Positions 33,744 through 42,317 of a DNA stretch of 64,000 bases are shown one piece after another. The notes below the pieces were generated by a model. That model saw only the letters and a list, made by a program, of their open reading frames with translations, did no database searches and had not been told where the DNA came from. Position 1 is the stretch's first letter, and the number at the start of each line of letters is the position of its first letter. The stretch covers positions 930,001 through 994,000 of the forward strand of contig NZ_JBHRTA010000038.1 of assembly GCF_042646065.1 (NCBI RefSeq), given 5' to 3'. This DNA comes from Parapedobacter deserti (GTDB lineage Bacteria > Bacteroidota > Bacteroidia > Sphingobacteriales > Sphingobacteriaceae). A program made the translations under genes and the position numbers.

Positions 33744-36569
33744 CTATAAATCCAATTTCACGCCGAGGTTGAACCGTGGACGATAATATTCCGCTTGCAT
33801 GGTGCGCGAACGGAAACCTTGATAATACCTCAACGGCTGATTGGTCAGGTTATTTGCCTCGGCGAAAATCCGGAGGTTGCGTTGCACCTTATAAGAGGCG
33901 TTGACGTCGAGGAAAAACTGTTCGTCATAATACGCATCATCAAAGCTGGTGGCTGCTAATTCGTCCAAATACGCAGCGGTGTAGTGTGCGGATGTCCTGA
34001 CCGAAAGTCGGTTGTTTTCCCATGATAGCGAGCCGTTCAGCATATGCGGAGCCGTTCCCGGCAAATGAATGCCCTCTCTTTCGTTGCCGTCTTCGTCGGT
34101 CACGCCTGTTGCGTTCGAAGCGACAAACGTGTAGTTGGCATAAATGCCGAGTCCGCGGAAGAATTTACCGGGGAGGAAGTCCAGCTGCCGCTGGAAAGCT
34201 ACTTCAAATCCATATAGGTCTACGGTACCTCCATTGCGTATTTGGGTGAACTGCCATGTTTCGCCAGGTGCTATCGGATTATTTTCTGAAGGGAAATCAA
34301 TAACAAACTTATCGGCTGTGTACTGCTGGTCAACGAAAGTGTAGATAAAATCGGTGAGGCGTTTATAGAATACTCCGCCGGAAACCAGACCAATTGACTT
34401 AAAATAGTTTTCAGCCATCAAATCACCATTGTATGAAAGCGTCGCATTCAGGTCGGGATTTCCGGCATGTATCTCCGCATCCGATCCCGGAATGACACTG
34501 AGGTAGGGAGCGAGCGCGTAGTAATTGGGCCTGGCCAATGCAGTAGTGAACGCTCCCCTCATGACGAACGATTCGGTAGGCTTATAGTTGAACGTCAGGT
34601 TGGGGAAGATGTTGGTGTAGCTGTTCCGAATGGTGCGTGATCCAAGGAGGTCTTCTTCGTCTTCGATGATGTTGCCTGTGTATTCCAATCCGGTATGTTC
34701 CAGCCGGGCGCCGACAATCACTGAAAACTGGTTGCCGAGGTCTTGGTCCCAGCGGATGTACCCCGCATAAATGCTTTCCCTTGCATCATAGTTCTCCATC
34801 AGGTAATCATCCGGTATGGCCTCTTCCTCGAATTGGGAGGCATCATCCAGGCGAAGCCCGCCGAGAAACTGGGGCGCGGCAAACAAACCGGGGACAAATC
34901 CGTCGCCGATAAGCAGTGGGGTCGCGAAATTCACCGTTTGTACATCCCGCAGGGTAGCGAAGGCACTTTCATTGATGGGTTCATATTCAAAAGCGAGGTT
35001 GTCGCGAACTTTGGTTTTCAATCGGATACGTCCGCCAAAGCGCAAACGGCCTTTTTGGTTGTCAATGACTGAAAGCGGAACCCGGAAATTTATTTTTGCA
35101 CCGAACTCCGTTTCCCGGGTGAACCCATGTCCTTCGGTTATTTCGTTAAAGCCGAGCCCCATTTGATCGCCAGCGGTAACGGTATACAGTGGGAAATAGC
35201 TGTCGCCGTTGGATGAAACGGAGAATTCGCCACTTCTGAACAGCGCATAGCGTTCGTTTGGCTTCTTTTCCGATGCCGTGGAATAGCTGGCCGCCCAGTC
35301 CATGTCCAAAGCGGATCCAAGCAAGTGGTCTCCTCTCAACGAATAGTTCTGCACTTGCTGCGTTTCCAGACGCCTGTTTTTGTTCCTGCCCGCGGCACCT
35401 CCTTTAAGTTCGCGTCCGACACGTCCGGTATACCCGGTTATTGCCGAAGGATTGCTCTCGCTGTATATCGGGGCGACGTTGTCAACACGAAACCGGAAAC
35501 GGTTTTCCAGGTCGTCACGCCAATTGTACATTGCGCCGGCGGTCAGTGTATGGTTTTCACCGAGACGGAAGTCGAAAGTGCCGGACATACTCCGGCGGAC
35601 CCGTTGCACATCATAGCGCCTGATATCTTGCTGCCGGACGTATGCGTTGCCATGACTATCTTGCGTCCACGTGGCCTCGATGTTATCGGAGCCATAGTCG
35701 TTGTTGTTATAAGAGCCACTGAGCACGATGCCGATGGCGTCATTCGCAAACCGGTTGCCATATACGAAACCTCCGGTGTACAGGGGTTTTTCCCTTATGG
35801 GGTTGTAGCCGCCGGACAGCGTAGCTGAAATTCGCTGGCCATTTGGAGAGGCCCGGGTGATTAGGTCTACAGAGCCGCCGATTGCATCGGCATCCATATC
35901 CGGGGTAAGGGTCTTGTTTACCACGATGGTCTGAATCATATCGGCCGGAATCAGGTCCATCTGTACGCGACGGTTATCCCCTTCGGCAGACGGAATACGG
36001 TCCCCGTTTAATGTCACGGAGTTCAGTTCGGGAGCCAGACCACGGATGATGATGTCTCTTGCTTCACCTTGGTCATTTTGCATGGCAATACCAGGTACAC
36101 GCTTAAGTGCATCGCCGATGTTGGCGTCGGGAAATCGACCTACTTGATCCGAACTGATCACGTTGGAGATGTTGACATTGTTTTTCTGTTGATTGATTGC
36201 ACTGGCTTGGCCGCGCAGGCGATCGCCGATGATGACCACTTCACCGAGCTGCGTGTCGCCGGGCTCCAACTGGAAATCGACCCGGACGTTCCCCGCCGCT
36301 GTTACCGTAACTGTTCTGGTCTGCGGGGGATAGCCAAGATAGTTGATCGATATTTCATAAGTGCCACTGGGTACACCGAGGAACTCATATTCGCCAGTTT
36401 GCGAAGAAACCGTATAGCGATTGCCTATATTGATACGCAGAGTGGCTCCGGGTAAAGATAAGCGGGTCGAGCCGTCTATCACCCTGCCTGATATTACGCC
36501 ATTTTGTTGCGCAAATGCCGTCAGTGAAATCAATAGGGCCAGCGGCAGTATGAAAAATACAAATTTCAT
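33744..36569 (-). CDS. Large TonB-dependent receptor linked to phytase
   Basis: A 941-residue outer-membrane receptor. A signal peptide (MKFVFFILPLALL, ending AFAQ) is followed by a carboxypeptidase-like domain (GRVIDGSTRLSLPGATL). A plug comes next with VGRFPDANIGDALKRVPGI, RDIIIRGLAPELN and NKTLTPDMDADAIGGSVDL, then a long barrel ending YRPRFNLGVKLDL. The plug motifs place it in the TonB-dependent sucrose/xylan/'TIGR01782-like' receptor group rather than SusC. The phytase gene follows after 30 bases, so phytate or its inositol-phosphate products are the likely ligand. The ATG at 36569 gives a proper signal peptide. An ATG 102 bases upstream does not. Confidence 0.88.
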   Translation of the reverse strand: MKFVFFILPLALLISLTAFAQQNGVISGRVIDGSTRLSLPGATLRINIGNRYTVSSQTGEYEFLGVPSGTYEISINYLGYPPQTRTVTVTAAGNVRVDFQLEPGDTQLGEVVIIGDRLRGQASAINQQKNNVNISNVISSDQVGRFPDANIGDALKRVPGIAMQNDQGEARDIIIRGLAPELNSVTLNGDRIPSAEGDNRRVQMDLIPADMIQTIVVNKTLTPDMDADAIGGSVDLITRASPNGQRISATLSGGYNPIREKPLYTGGFVYGNRFANDAIGIVLSGSYNNNDYGSDNIEATWTQDSHGNAYVRQQDIRRYDVQRVRRSMSGTFDFRLGENHTLTAGAMYNWRDDLENRFRFRVDNVAPIYSESNPSAITGYTGRVGRELKGGAAGRNKNRRLETQQVQNYSLRGDHLLGSALDMDWAASYSTASEKKPNERYALFRSGEFSVSSNGDSYFPLYTVTAGDQMGLGFNEITEGHGFTRETEFGAKINFRVPLSVIDNQKGRLRFGGRIRLKTKVRDNLAFEYEPINESAFATLRDVQTVNFATPLLIGDGFVPGLFAAPQFLGGLRLDDASQFEEEAIPDDYLMENYDARESIYAGYIRWDQDLGNQFSVIVGARLEHTGLEYTGNIIEDEEDLLGSRTIRNSYTNIFPNLTFNYKPTESFVMRGAFTTALARPNYYALAPYLSVIPGSDAEIHAGNPDLNATLSYNGDLMAENYFKSIGLVSGGVFYKRLTDFIYTFVDQQYTADKFVIDFPSENNPIAPGETWQFTQIRNGGTVDLYGFEVAFQRQLDFLPGKFFRGLGIYANYTFVASNATGVTDEDGNEREGIHLPGTAPHMLNGSLSWENNRLSVRTSAHYTAAYLDELAATSFDDAYYDEQFFLDVNASYKVQRNLRIFAEANNLTNQPLRYYQGFRSRTMQAEYYRPRFNLGVKLDL

Positions 36570-36640
36570 GTTGTTGAGTTGTTTGTAACGGGATATTGTT
36601 GGTGATAACCTCATAACTGCTTCGTATTTGTTTCGGGAGA

Positions 36641-36671
36641 CAAAGATTGCGTGGATCAATCGGGTAGCCAA
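36641..36671 (-). promoter_or_regulatory. Candidate promoter of the receptor-phytase operon
   Basis: On the minus strand TTG (36671-36669), a 20-base spacer and AATCTTTG (36648-36641) match the consensus with one mismatch. The predicted leader is about 65 bases long. Confidence 0.45.
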
Positions 36672-36839
36672 CTGGTTAGCGTAAACAAAATGTATACAGC
36701 CTTATGAATAGCATAAACAGGATGGCAACATGATTGGTTTTTTTCTGAATAATGCGTTGATTATCAGTATTTTATTTCTTAAAGTATTGCCATTAAGTTT
36801 GTGTTAAACCACGGTTATCGCAAACGTACGACGGGAAAG

Positions 36840-38471
36840 CTACAAGCGTTGGATAAAAGCACCCAGGTTTTCACCTTCTTCAAGGTTCAGTTTCTTTCGC
36901 AGCCGGTAGCGGGATATTCGTAGACTATCTTGGGAAATTCCAAGCATGGTGGCAATATCAGCTGAGCTCAGATTCATTTTCAACAATGCGGCCAATCGGA
37001 AGTCGGCTGAGGTAAGCGCATCGCTGTGTTTTTTCAGGCTATCAAAAAAATGTTCATGCACCCGCTCGAACACAATGCGGAAATCGTCCCAGTTTTTATC
37101 TTGATTGCTGTTGAAATTGATCAGTCCGATCAGCTGTTTAAGCTCTTTCCGTTGATCTCTTTTGTCGTCCTTGATCATGTGGTGGAGCTTGTTTTTCAGC
37201 TCCTCCAGGAGCTGGTTTTTCTGGATGAGGTGTAAGGTGTGGGTGGTAAGCTCTTTACTTTTTAGTTCCAATTCGGCTTTCAGGTTTTCTTCTTTGAGCT
37301 GTTTGTTATGCAGGTCGGTCTCCAGCGCTTTTTTCTGCGCTTCATAGAGCATGCTATTCTGTTCATGGAGCTGCTGCTCGTTTTGCAGCTTCAGGCGTTG
37401 ACGGCTGATGATACTGAAGCCCAGACTGACCAACAGGATAATAATGACTACGGCACCCGTGGTCAGAATACCATATATGCGGCGGTCTTTCCGGAATTGG
37501 CTGATGGCATCATCTTTTTGCTCCATCTCAAAAAGCGTCTGCAGGATGGTGAGCTGCTTTTTATTGTCTTCAGAAAAGATGGTGAGGAAAATGTCGCGGC
37601 CTAACTCACTATAGTGGTAAGCGCTGTCATAGCGCCCCATTAGGCCGAATGTGCGCGATAGATCGCGGTAAGCACTGGCGAGTTGATAGTGTTCATTTAG
37701 CGTATCGGCGAGGCGTGCTGCACGCCGGGTTTGGCGTAGTGCTTCTTCATAGTCGCTCGTCTTCCGGTAAACATCACCTATGTTGTTGATGATTTCAATT
37801 TGGGCCATTTGGTTGTTTTGTTGGATGTTTAGGTCCAATGCCATCATGAAATAGTGCAGTGCAGTATCCAATTGCAGCTTGTCTTCATAAATGCTACCGA
37901 TATTTTCATAGATTTTGGCGATGCCAGATTGGTCTTCCACGTGGCTCAACTGTTGCAAAGCGAGGTTTTGGAAGCGGTAAGCTTGCTCATAGTTTTGGCT
38001 TTTCTCATAGGCTTGGCCGATATGTCCATATGCGTCGGCCATCCCTTGATGGTTGTCCAAATCCGAATAGAGCGCGAGCGCTTCTTGGAAGATCTCCAAT
38101 GCTGCCGGGTATTGGCGGTTATAGTAATGCGTTTCACCTATTTTAATGAGTGTATTGGCCAGTGCTGCCGCATGTTTGCCCCGTTGGAAGAGTTTTAAGG
38201 CTTTGTAATAATTGTCCAGCGCCTGTGAATAGGCTGCTTGATAATAGTATACTTCACCGATTTGCTCATAGCACATGGCGGTGACATAGTCGTCTTGTTC
38301 TTCGAGGGCTTCGTTCAGTATCCGTTTGATTTGTAAAAAAGCAGCGTCGGGGTTTTGCTTAATAAGCACACGCGTATGCTCCAATGGATTGCGATTATTG
38401 ATCTGCGGAAGCGCCGCTAGCGGAAAGCATAACCAAAATAGTAAAACCATTTTTATAGAAGAAAGCGGCAT
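36840..38471 (-). CDS. TPR-repeat membrane regulator with C-terminal LuxR-type HTH
   Basis: A 543-residue protein. A signal or signal-anchor segment leads into about six tetratricopeptide repeats (residues 40-300; for example MCYEQIGEVYYYQAAYSQAL). A single membrane helix (about 330-355, GILTTGAVVIIILLVSLGFS) and a long coiled coil (about 360-430) follow. The C-terminal HTH (about 485-543) contains DIATMLGISQDSLRISRYRLRKKL. This periplasmic-sensor plus cytoplasmic-HTH layout is common in Bacteroidota regulators. The chosen ATG is at 38471; the longer reading begins at a TTG. It lies upstream of the receptor-phytase operon on the same strand and may regulate it. Confidence 0.8.
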   Translation of the reverse strand: MPLSSIKMVLLFWLCFPLAALPQINNRNPLEHTRVLIKQNPDAAFLQIKRILNEALEEQDDYVTAMCYEQIGEVYYYQAAYSQALDNYYKALKLFQRGKHAAALANTLIKIGETHYYNRQYPAALEIFQEALALYSDLDNHQGMADAYGHIGQAYEKSQNYEQAYRFQNLALQQLSHVEDQSGIAKIYENIGSIYEDKLQLDTALHYFMMALDLNIQQNNQMAQIEIINNIGDVYRKTSDYEEALRQTRRAARLADTLNEHYQLASAYRDLSRTFGLMGRYDSAYHYSELGRDIFLTIFSEDNKKQLTILQTLFEMEQKDDAISQFRKDRRIYGILTTGAVVIIILLVSLGFSIISRQRLKLQNEQQLHEQNSMLYEAQKKALETDLHNKQLKEENLKAELELKSKELTTHTLHLIQKNQLLEELKNKLHHMIKDDKRDQRKELKQLIGLINFNSNQDKNWDDFRIVFERVHEHFFDSLKKHSDALTSADFRLAALLKMNLSSADIATMLGISQDSLRISRYRLRKKLNLEEGENLGAFIQRL

Positions 38472-38595
38472 AAGTCCAGATACTGCCAATTTATATGCTG
38501 ATAAAAAACAGCTAAAACTAACATTTGGGTATTAAGGATATGTTAAATTTAGGTTGGGTTGTTGTCGATATTCTCATTAAATACCCTGAAGGAAG

Positions 38596-38626
38596 TTTTA
38601 TATACTCATGAAAAGCCATACCTTTG
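38596..38626 (+). promoter_or_regulatory. Promoter of the PfkB-family kinase gene
   Basis: TACCTTTG (38619-38626) is an exact -7 element, preceded after 19 bases by TTTT (38596-38599) as a weak -33. Transcription would start near 38631. An in-frame ATG at 38608 lies upstream of that, so the true start is the ATG at 38644. Confidence 0.6.
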
Positions 38627-38643
38627 CGCCCAAAATTAACACC

Positions 38644-39564
38644 ATGAGTTTAGTCATTATCGGCACCATTGCTTACGACGCCATTGAAACACCTTTTGGC
38701 AAAACAGACAAAATTGTGGGCGGAGCAGCTACGTTTGCGGGTCTGGCTGCAGCATATTTGTACAATCAGGTAAAACTGGTCGGCGTAGTGGGCGAGGATT
38801 TCGGTGATGACAACCTGGCGATATTCAAGTCGAGAAACATCGATCTGGAAGGCGTACAGATAAAAAAGGGGCAAAAGTCCTTTTTCTGGTCTGGCAAGTA
38901 CCACAACGATATGAACAGCCGTGATACCTTGGCGACCGAGCTTAACGTGTTAGCCGATTTTGATCCGGTTGTGCCCGACAGCTATCAGGACTGCCAGTAC
39001 CTGTTGCTGGGAAACCTCACGCCCCACGTGCAGCTTACCACGCTCGATAGGATGCAACGCAAGCCGAAACTGGTCGTGCTGGATACGATGAATTTTTGGA
39101 TGGATACGGCATGGGATGATCTGATGAGCGTGCTTAAGCGGGTAGATGTGTTAACGATTAACGATGGGGAAGCCAGGCAGTTATCCGGCGAGTATTCCCT
39201 CGTCAAGGCCGCGGAGAAAATTCTTCAGTTCGGCCCGAAATACCTGGTCATCAAAAAAGGCGAACATGGTGCCCTGCTATTTGGCGACGGACAGATTTTT
39301 TCGGCACCAGCACTTCCGCTTGCTGAGGTTTATGACCCAACAGGCGCCGGCGACGCGTTTGCTGGAGGTTTTGTCGGTTACCTTGCCAAGGTGGGTACGA
39401 TGACGTTTCATAACATGAAGAACGCCGTGGTTTTTGGTTCGGCATTAGCTTCGTTTTGTGTCGAAAAATTCGGTGCAGAACGGCTGAAGGAGCTGGACAA
39501 GGACTTGATCAGCCAGCGTATCAGCCGCTTTGTTGAACTCAGTAAGTTTGAAATAAGCGAATAA
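38644..39564 (+). CDS. PfkB/ribokinase-family carbohydrate kinase
   Basis: A 306-residue cytoplasmic sugar or nucleoside kinase. The N-terminal glycine-rich substrate motif is VGGAATFAGLAAAYL. The C-terminal signature DPTGAGDAFAGGFVGYL carries the catalytic Asp. Nucleotide-binding segments TINDGEARQLSG and YLVIKKGEHGALLF lie between them. The substrate cannot be told from sequence; many Bacteroidota homologues are annotated simply as sugar kinases. The start MSLVIIGTIAYD is supported by a promoter element lying within the alternative upstream extension. The neighbouring genes give no pathway context. Confidence 0.88.
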   Translation: MSLVIIGTIAYDAIETPFGKTDKIVGGAATFAGLAAAYLYNQVKLVGVVGEDFGDDNLAIFKSRNIDLEGVQIKKGQKSFFWSGKYHNDMNSRDTLATELNVLADFDPVVPDSYQDCQYLLLGNLTPHVQLTTLDRMQRKPKLVVLDTMNFWMDTAWDDLMSVLKRVDVLTINDGEARQLSGEYSLVKAAEKILQFGPKYLVIKKGEHGALLFGDGQIFSAPALPLAEVYDPTGAGDAFAGGFVGYLAKVGTMTFHNMKNAVVFGSALASFCVEKFGAERLKELDKDLISQRISRFVELSKFEISE

Positions 39565-39586
39565 GTGGCGATTGCATGTTTGTTGT

Positions 39587-39859
39587 TTATAGCAGCAATA
39601 TGCCGATAATCTCAAACCGGGAGAACACGTCAGCGGAATGAGGAGCCTCTGTCAGTTCCGCGGTAAGATCCTGCCCGGCCCAATGTTCGTAGTGCATGCC
39701 CCGGGACCACAGTCGGCTTTCGGAAACATCGTAGATGTATCCACAGTATGCAATCCAGATTTCTGATCTATCCTGCCCGTTTCGCAAGGCCAATTGCGAC
39801 TGTGAGTACACAGGGAGCTCGTTATCGGACACCCTATGCCCGTTCGTACTTATAGACAT
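39587..39859 (-). CDS. Cytochrome b5-like heme/steroid-binding domain protein
   Basis: A 90-residue single-domain protein resembling predicted heme/steroid-binding proteins. The motif order LPVYSQSQLA, WIAYCGYIYDVS, MHYEHWAGQDLT, APHSADVF fits the cytochrome b5-like fold. His56, His59 and His74 are the potential heme ligands. No signal peptide or membrane anchor is present, so it should be cytoplasmic. The ATG at 39859 overlaps the sigma factor gene by 26 bases. A GTG at 39832, just after that stop, is an alternative start. Either way it is probably co-transcribed with, and translationally linked to, the sigma factor. Confidence 0.75.
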   Translation of the reverse strand: MSISTNGHRVSDNELPVYSQSQLALRNGQDRSEIWIAYCGYIYDVSESRLWSRGMHYEHWAGQDLTAELTEAPHSADVFSRFEIIGILLL

Positions 39860-40349
39860 CCAGGGCTTTTTTCATGGTTCGCCGGGCTACGTGGATCCGT
39901 GTCTTTACCGTCCCGATCGGGATGTTCAGATGTTCCGAAATCTCTTGGTACTTATAGCCCTCATAATACATGCTGAAGGGCACGTAATAGTCATCGGAAA
40001 GCTCGGCCATCGCTTGTTTGATATCCTCCATGACAAACTTGCTTTCTCCGGCGTTTGTCGCGGCGCTATGGGCTAGATGTGCGCTCGGAATTTCGTCAGA
40101 CTGAGAAATGAAGGAACTGGTTTTTATTAAACGCCTGTAGTGATTGATGAAGGTGTTTTTCATGATGGTATATAACCATCCTTTGAGGTTTGTACCTTCT
40201 TTGAACTTGCTATGGTAGGTTACCGCCTTAAGCATGGTGTCCTGAACAAGGTCATTTGCATCCTCGTCGTCGTGGGTAAAATGTAGCGCATAACCTCTCA
40301 ACGACTCGGCGTATTGCACCACTAATGTGTTAAACTCAAATCTCGTCAT
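39834..40349 (-). CDS. ECF-type RNA polymerase sigma factor
   Basis: A 171-residue sigma-70 family ECF factor. Region 2 spans about residues 10-75 with HDDEDANDLVQDTMLKAV and NLKGWLYTIMKNTFINHYRR. Region 4 spans about 110-165 with YQEISEHLNIPIGTVKTRIHVARRTMKKAL as the HTH. The linker between the regions is polar. No anti-sigma factor gene follows; instead a cytochrome b5-like gene overlaps its end. The target promoters are unknown. Confidence 0.92.
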   Translation of the reverse strand: MTRFEFNTLVVQYAESLRGYALHFTHDDEDANDLVQDTMLKAVTYHSKFKEGTNLKGWLYTIMKNTFINHYRRLIKTSSFISQSDEIPSAHLAHSAATNAGESKFVMEDIKQAMAELSDDYYVPFSMYYEGYKYQEISEHLNIPIGTVKTRIHVARRTMKKALDVYKYERA

Positions 40350-40554
40350 CCTTTTAAGGTTTATGGGGTTCAGCTTCTCGTCTGAATCTCCATGTTAAAC
40401 ATTTTGTGAGCAGATCGGCGTTCTTCTTGCCCATCTGATAAACGCTGACGTTTTACTTCGGTTTATTAGTGTTGCTTTCTCTACCGCAAGTATCGTGCTA
40501 GAAAAGATGCGCGTCGCTTCCAACGGTATGGTATGGTTTAATTTATCGGAATGT

Positions 40555-41583
40555 TTACAATATGTTTACTTCCCGTTCCAGAGTGATTCCGAAGCGTCGT
40601 TTGACATCATGGATGATGCGTTCGGATAATCGGTAGATGTCGGTTCCGGAGGCGTTTTTGTGGTTCACGAGTACTAATGCCTGACTCTTCCAGGTCCCCG
40701 CGTCGCCAATCCTTTTTCCTTTCCATCCGCATTGTTCAATAAGCCAACCAGCAGCGATTTTGACATGTTTATCATCTACCGGATAATATACGAAAGGCAT
40801 GTCTGGAAAAGCAGACTGCAGGTGCTTCAAATGTTGCAGGGACACAATTGGATTTTTAAAAAAGCTTCCAGCATTGCCTATGGTTGAGGGGTCTGGTAAT
40901 TTGTTGGTCCGGATGGCTGAAACAACCTTGGCAATGTCTCTTATAGTAGGGTCGGTGATATTTCGCTTGGCTAATTCAGTGTTAATGGCGCCATAAGATG
41001 TATTTAAGGCCGCGTCGAGTGAGAGGCTCAACGTCACTTGGGTAATAATATAGCGGCCCTTCGCCTTGTTTTTAAAGAAGCTGTCTCGATAGGAAAAATG
41101 GCAAGCCTCACGGTCAAATGTAGCGACTTCCCCACGATGTGTGTCAAAAGCACGACAGCTGAGGAAGACGTCCTTTAGCTCAGCCCCGTACGCTCCGATG
41201 TTCTGTACGGGAGCGGCACCAACCGTGCCGGGTATAAGTGCCATGTTTTCAATTCCGCCAAAATTTCGGTCAACGCAGTACCATACTAGGTCGTTCCATA
41301 TCACGCCGGCACCGGCGGTTACCGTTACATCGGTGCCGGAAACCGTATGTTTGATGCCTGGTATTGCCATACGGATAACCAAGCCATTGAAATTTTTAGT
41401 GAAAAGCACGTTACTGCCGCTGCCCAACACGAGTAAGGGTTTCTGGATGAGCGCTGTTGTTTGGCCGAACAGCTCGATGAGTTCGCTTTCCATCCGGATT
41501 TCAACATATTGCTTGGCAAATGTTTCGACACCGAATGTATTATATTGCTTTAATGAAAAATGCTCCTTCACCGACAGTTCCAT
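40555..41583 (-). CDS. murB: UDP-N-acetylmuramate dehydrogenase (type I)
   Basis: A 342-residue cytoplasmic flavoenzyme that reduces UDP-GlcNAc-enolpyruvate to UDP-MurNAc in peptidoglycan synthesis. FAD-binding motifs are LVLGSGSNVLF and IPGTVGAAPVQNIGAYG. The catalytic serine lies in GNAGSFFKNP. The C-terminal Glu lies in LEREVNIL. The loop structure and length match E. coli-type (type I) MurB. A near-consensus promoter precedes it. It is not in the usual mur/fts cluster, which is normal for type I murB. Confidence 0.96.
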   Translation of the reverse strand: MELSVKEHFSLKQYNTFGVETFAKQYVEIRMESELIELFGQTTALIQKPLLVLGSGSNVLFTKNFNGLVIRMAIPGIKHTVSGTDVTVTAGAGVIWNDLVWYCVDRNFGGIENMALIPGTVGAAPVQNIGAYGAELKDVFLSCRAFDTHRGEVATFDREACHFSYRDSFFKNKAKGRYIITQVTLSLSLDAALNTSYGAINTELAKRNITDPTIRDIAKVVSAIRTNKLPDPSTIGNAGSFFKNPIVSLQHLKHLQSAFPDMPFVYYPVDDKHVKIAAGWLIEQCGWKGKRIGDAGTWKSQALVLVNHKNASGTDIYRLSERIIHDVKRRFGITLEREVNIL

Positions 41584-41648
41584 AAAGATTGACTAATTTT
41601 TTCAATTATTCAAAACAATTTATATGTTAACGTATTAACTTTAGCGAC

Positions 41649-41678
41649 CAAAGATACATGATTGACCGGATAGCACAA
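41649..41678 (-). promoter_or_regulatory. murB promoter
   Basis: On the minus strand TTG (41678-41676), a 19-base spacer and TATCTTTG (41656-41649) match the consensus. The leader is about 60 bases. The element lies between murB and the divergent TetR gene. Confidence 0.7.
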
Positions 41679-41696
41679 CGAAGTAGATAGCATTGT

Positions 41697-42317
41697 ATGA
41701 TTAACGCAGATAAAAAGCGCACCCAAATAATTGAAGCCGCCACCCGGCGGTTTGCCCATTTCGGCCTTGCCAAAACCACGATGTCCGAAATCGCGCAGGA
41801 CCTTTCTTTTTCCAAGGCGCTGCTTTACTATTATTTTCCGGACAAACATGCGTTGTATGCGGCGGTGCTTGAACATGTGATTAGTCAGTCATTTGAGGAG
41901 ATCGAATCCACACTGGCTCGGATGGATGACTGTCACCTAACGATGATGTTTTTTTTAGATAAGCGCATCGAGTTTATCACGAAATACTATAATTTGCTCG
42001 AACATTCTTTTTCTGCTGTGCAACAGGTACCTGATAAAATGGACTGTGTACTGGCCAATTCTAGAGATAAGGAAGTTTCCATTATACGTAAAATCCTTGA
42101 GAAGGGCATTGACAGGGGGCAATTGCACGCCAGTGATGTGCAGGAGACCGCGGAGATCATGCTGTTTGCATTGGTAGGCATGCGATTCAGTATACTGAAG
42201 GACGCTAAGGGGATGCTGTTTCCAACCAAAGAGGAGTTCGATAAAATTTTGAACATGCAAAAGAAAATGGCTACTATTTTCTTAAAGGGGCTCCGTGCGC
42301 CAGCTTCGGAGGTCTAA
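41697..42317 (+). CDS. TetR/AcrR-family transcriptional regulator
   Basis: A 206-residue TetR-type repressor. The N-terminal HTH (about residues 6-55) reads RTQIIEAATRRFAHFGLAKTTMSEIAQDLSFSKALLYYYFPDK in pieces typical of the family. The ligand-binding helical domain follows and is not recognisable by effector. It is divergent from murB and its 3' end overlaps that of the YpdA-type gene by 36 bases in convergent orientation. The target might be itself or the distant FUSC transporter, but no operator palindrome was identified. Confidence 0.88.
   Translation: MINADKKRTQIIEAATRRFAHFGLAKTTMSEIAQDLSFSKALLYYYFPDKHALYAAVLEHVISQSFEEIESTLARMDDCHLTMMFFLDKRIEFITKYYNLLEHSFSAVQQVPDKMDCVLANSRDKEVSIIRKILEKGIDRGQLHASDVQETAEIMLFALVGMRFSILKDAKGMLFPTKEEFDKILNMQKKMATIFLKGLRAPASEV

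Noticed and set aside
35325..35828. 167-codon open frame antisense to the phytase-linked receptor
   Set aside because: It lies wholly inside a well-supported TonB receptor gene and shows no start context or protein features.
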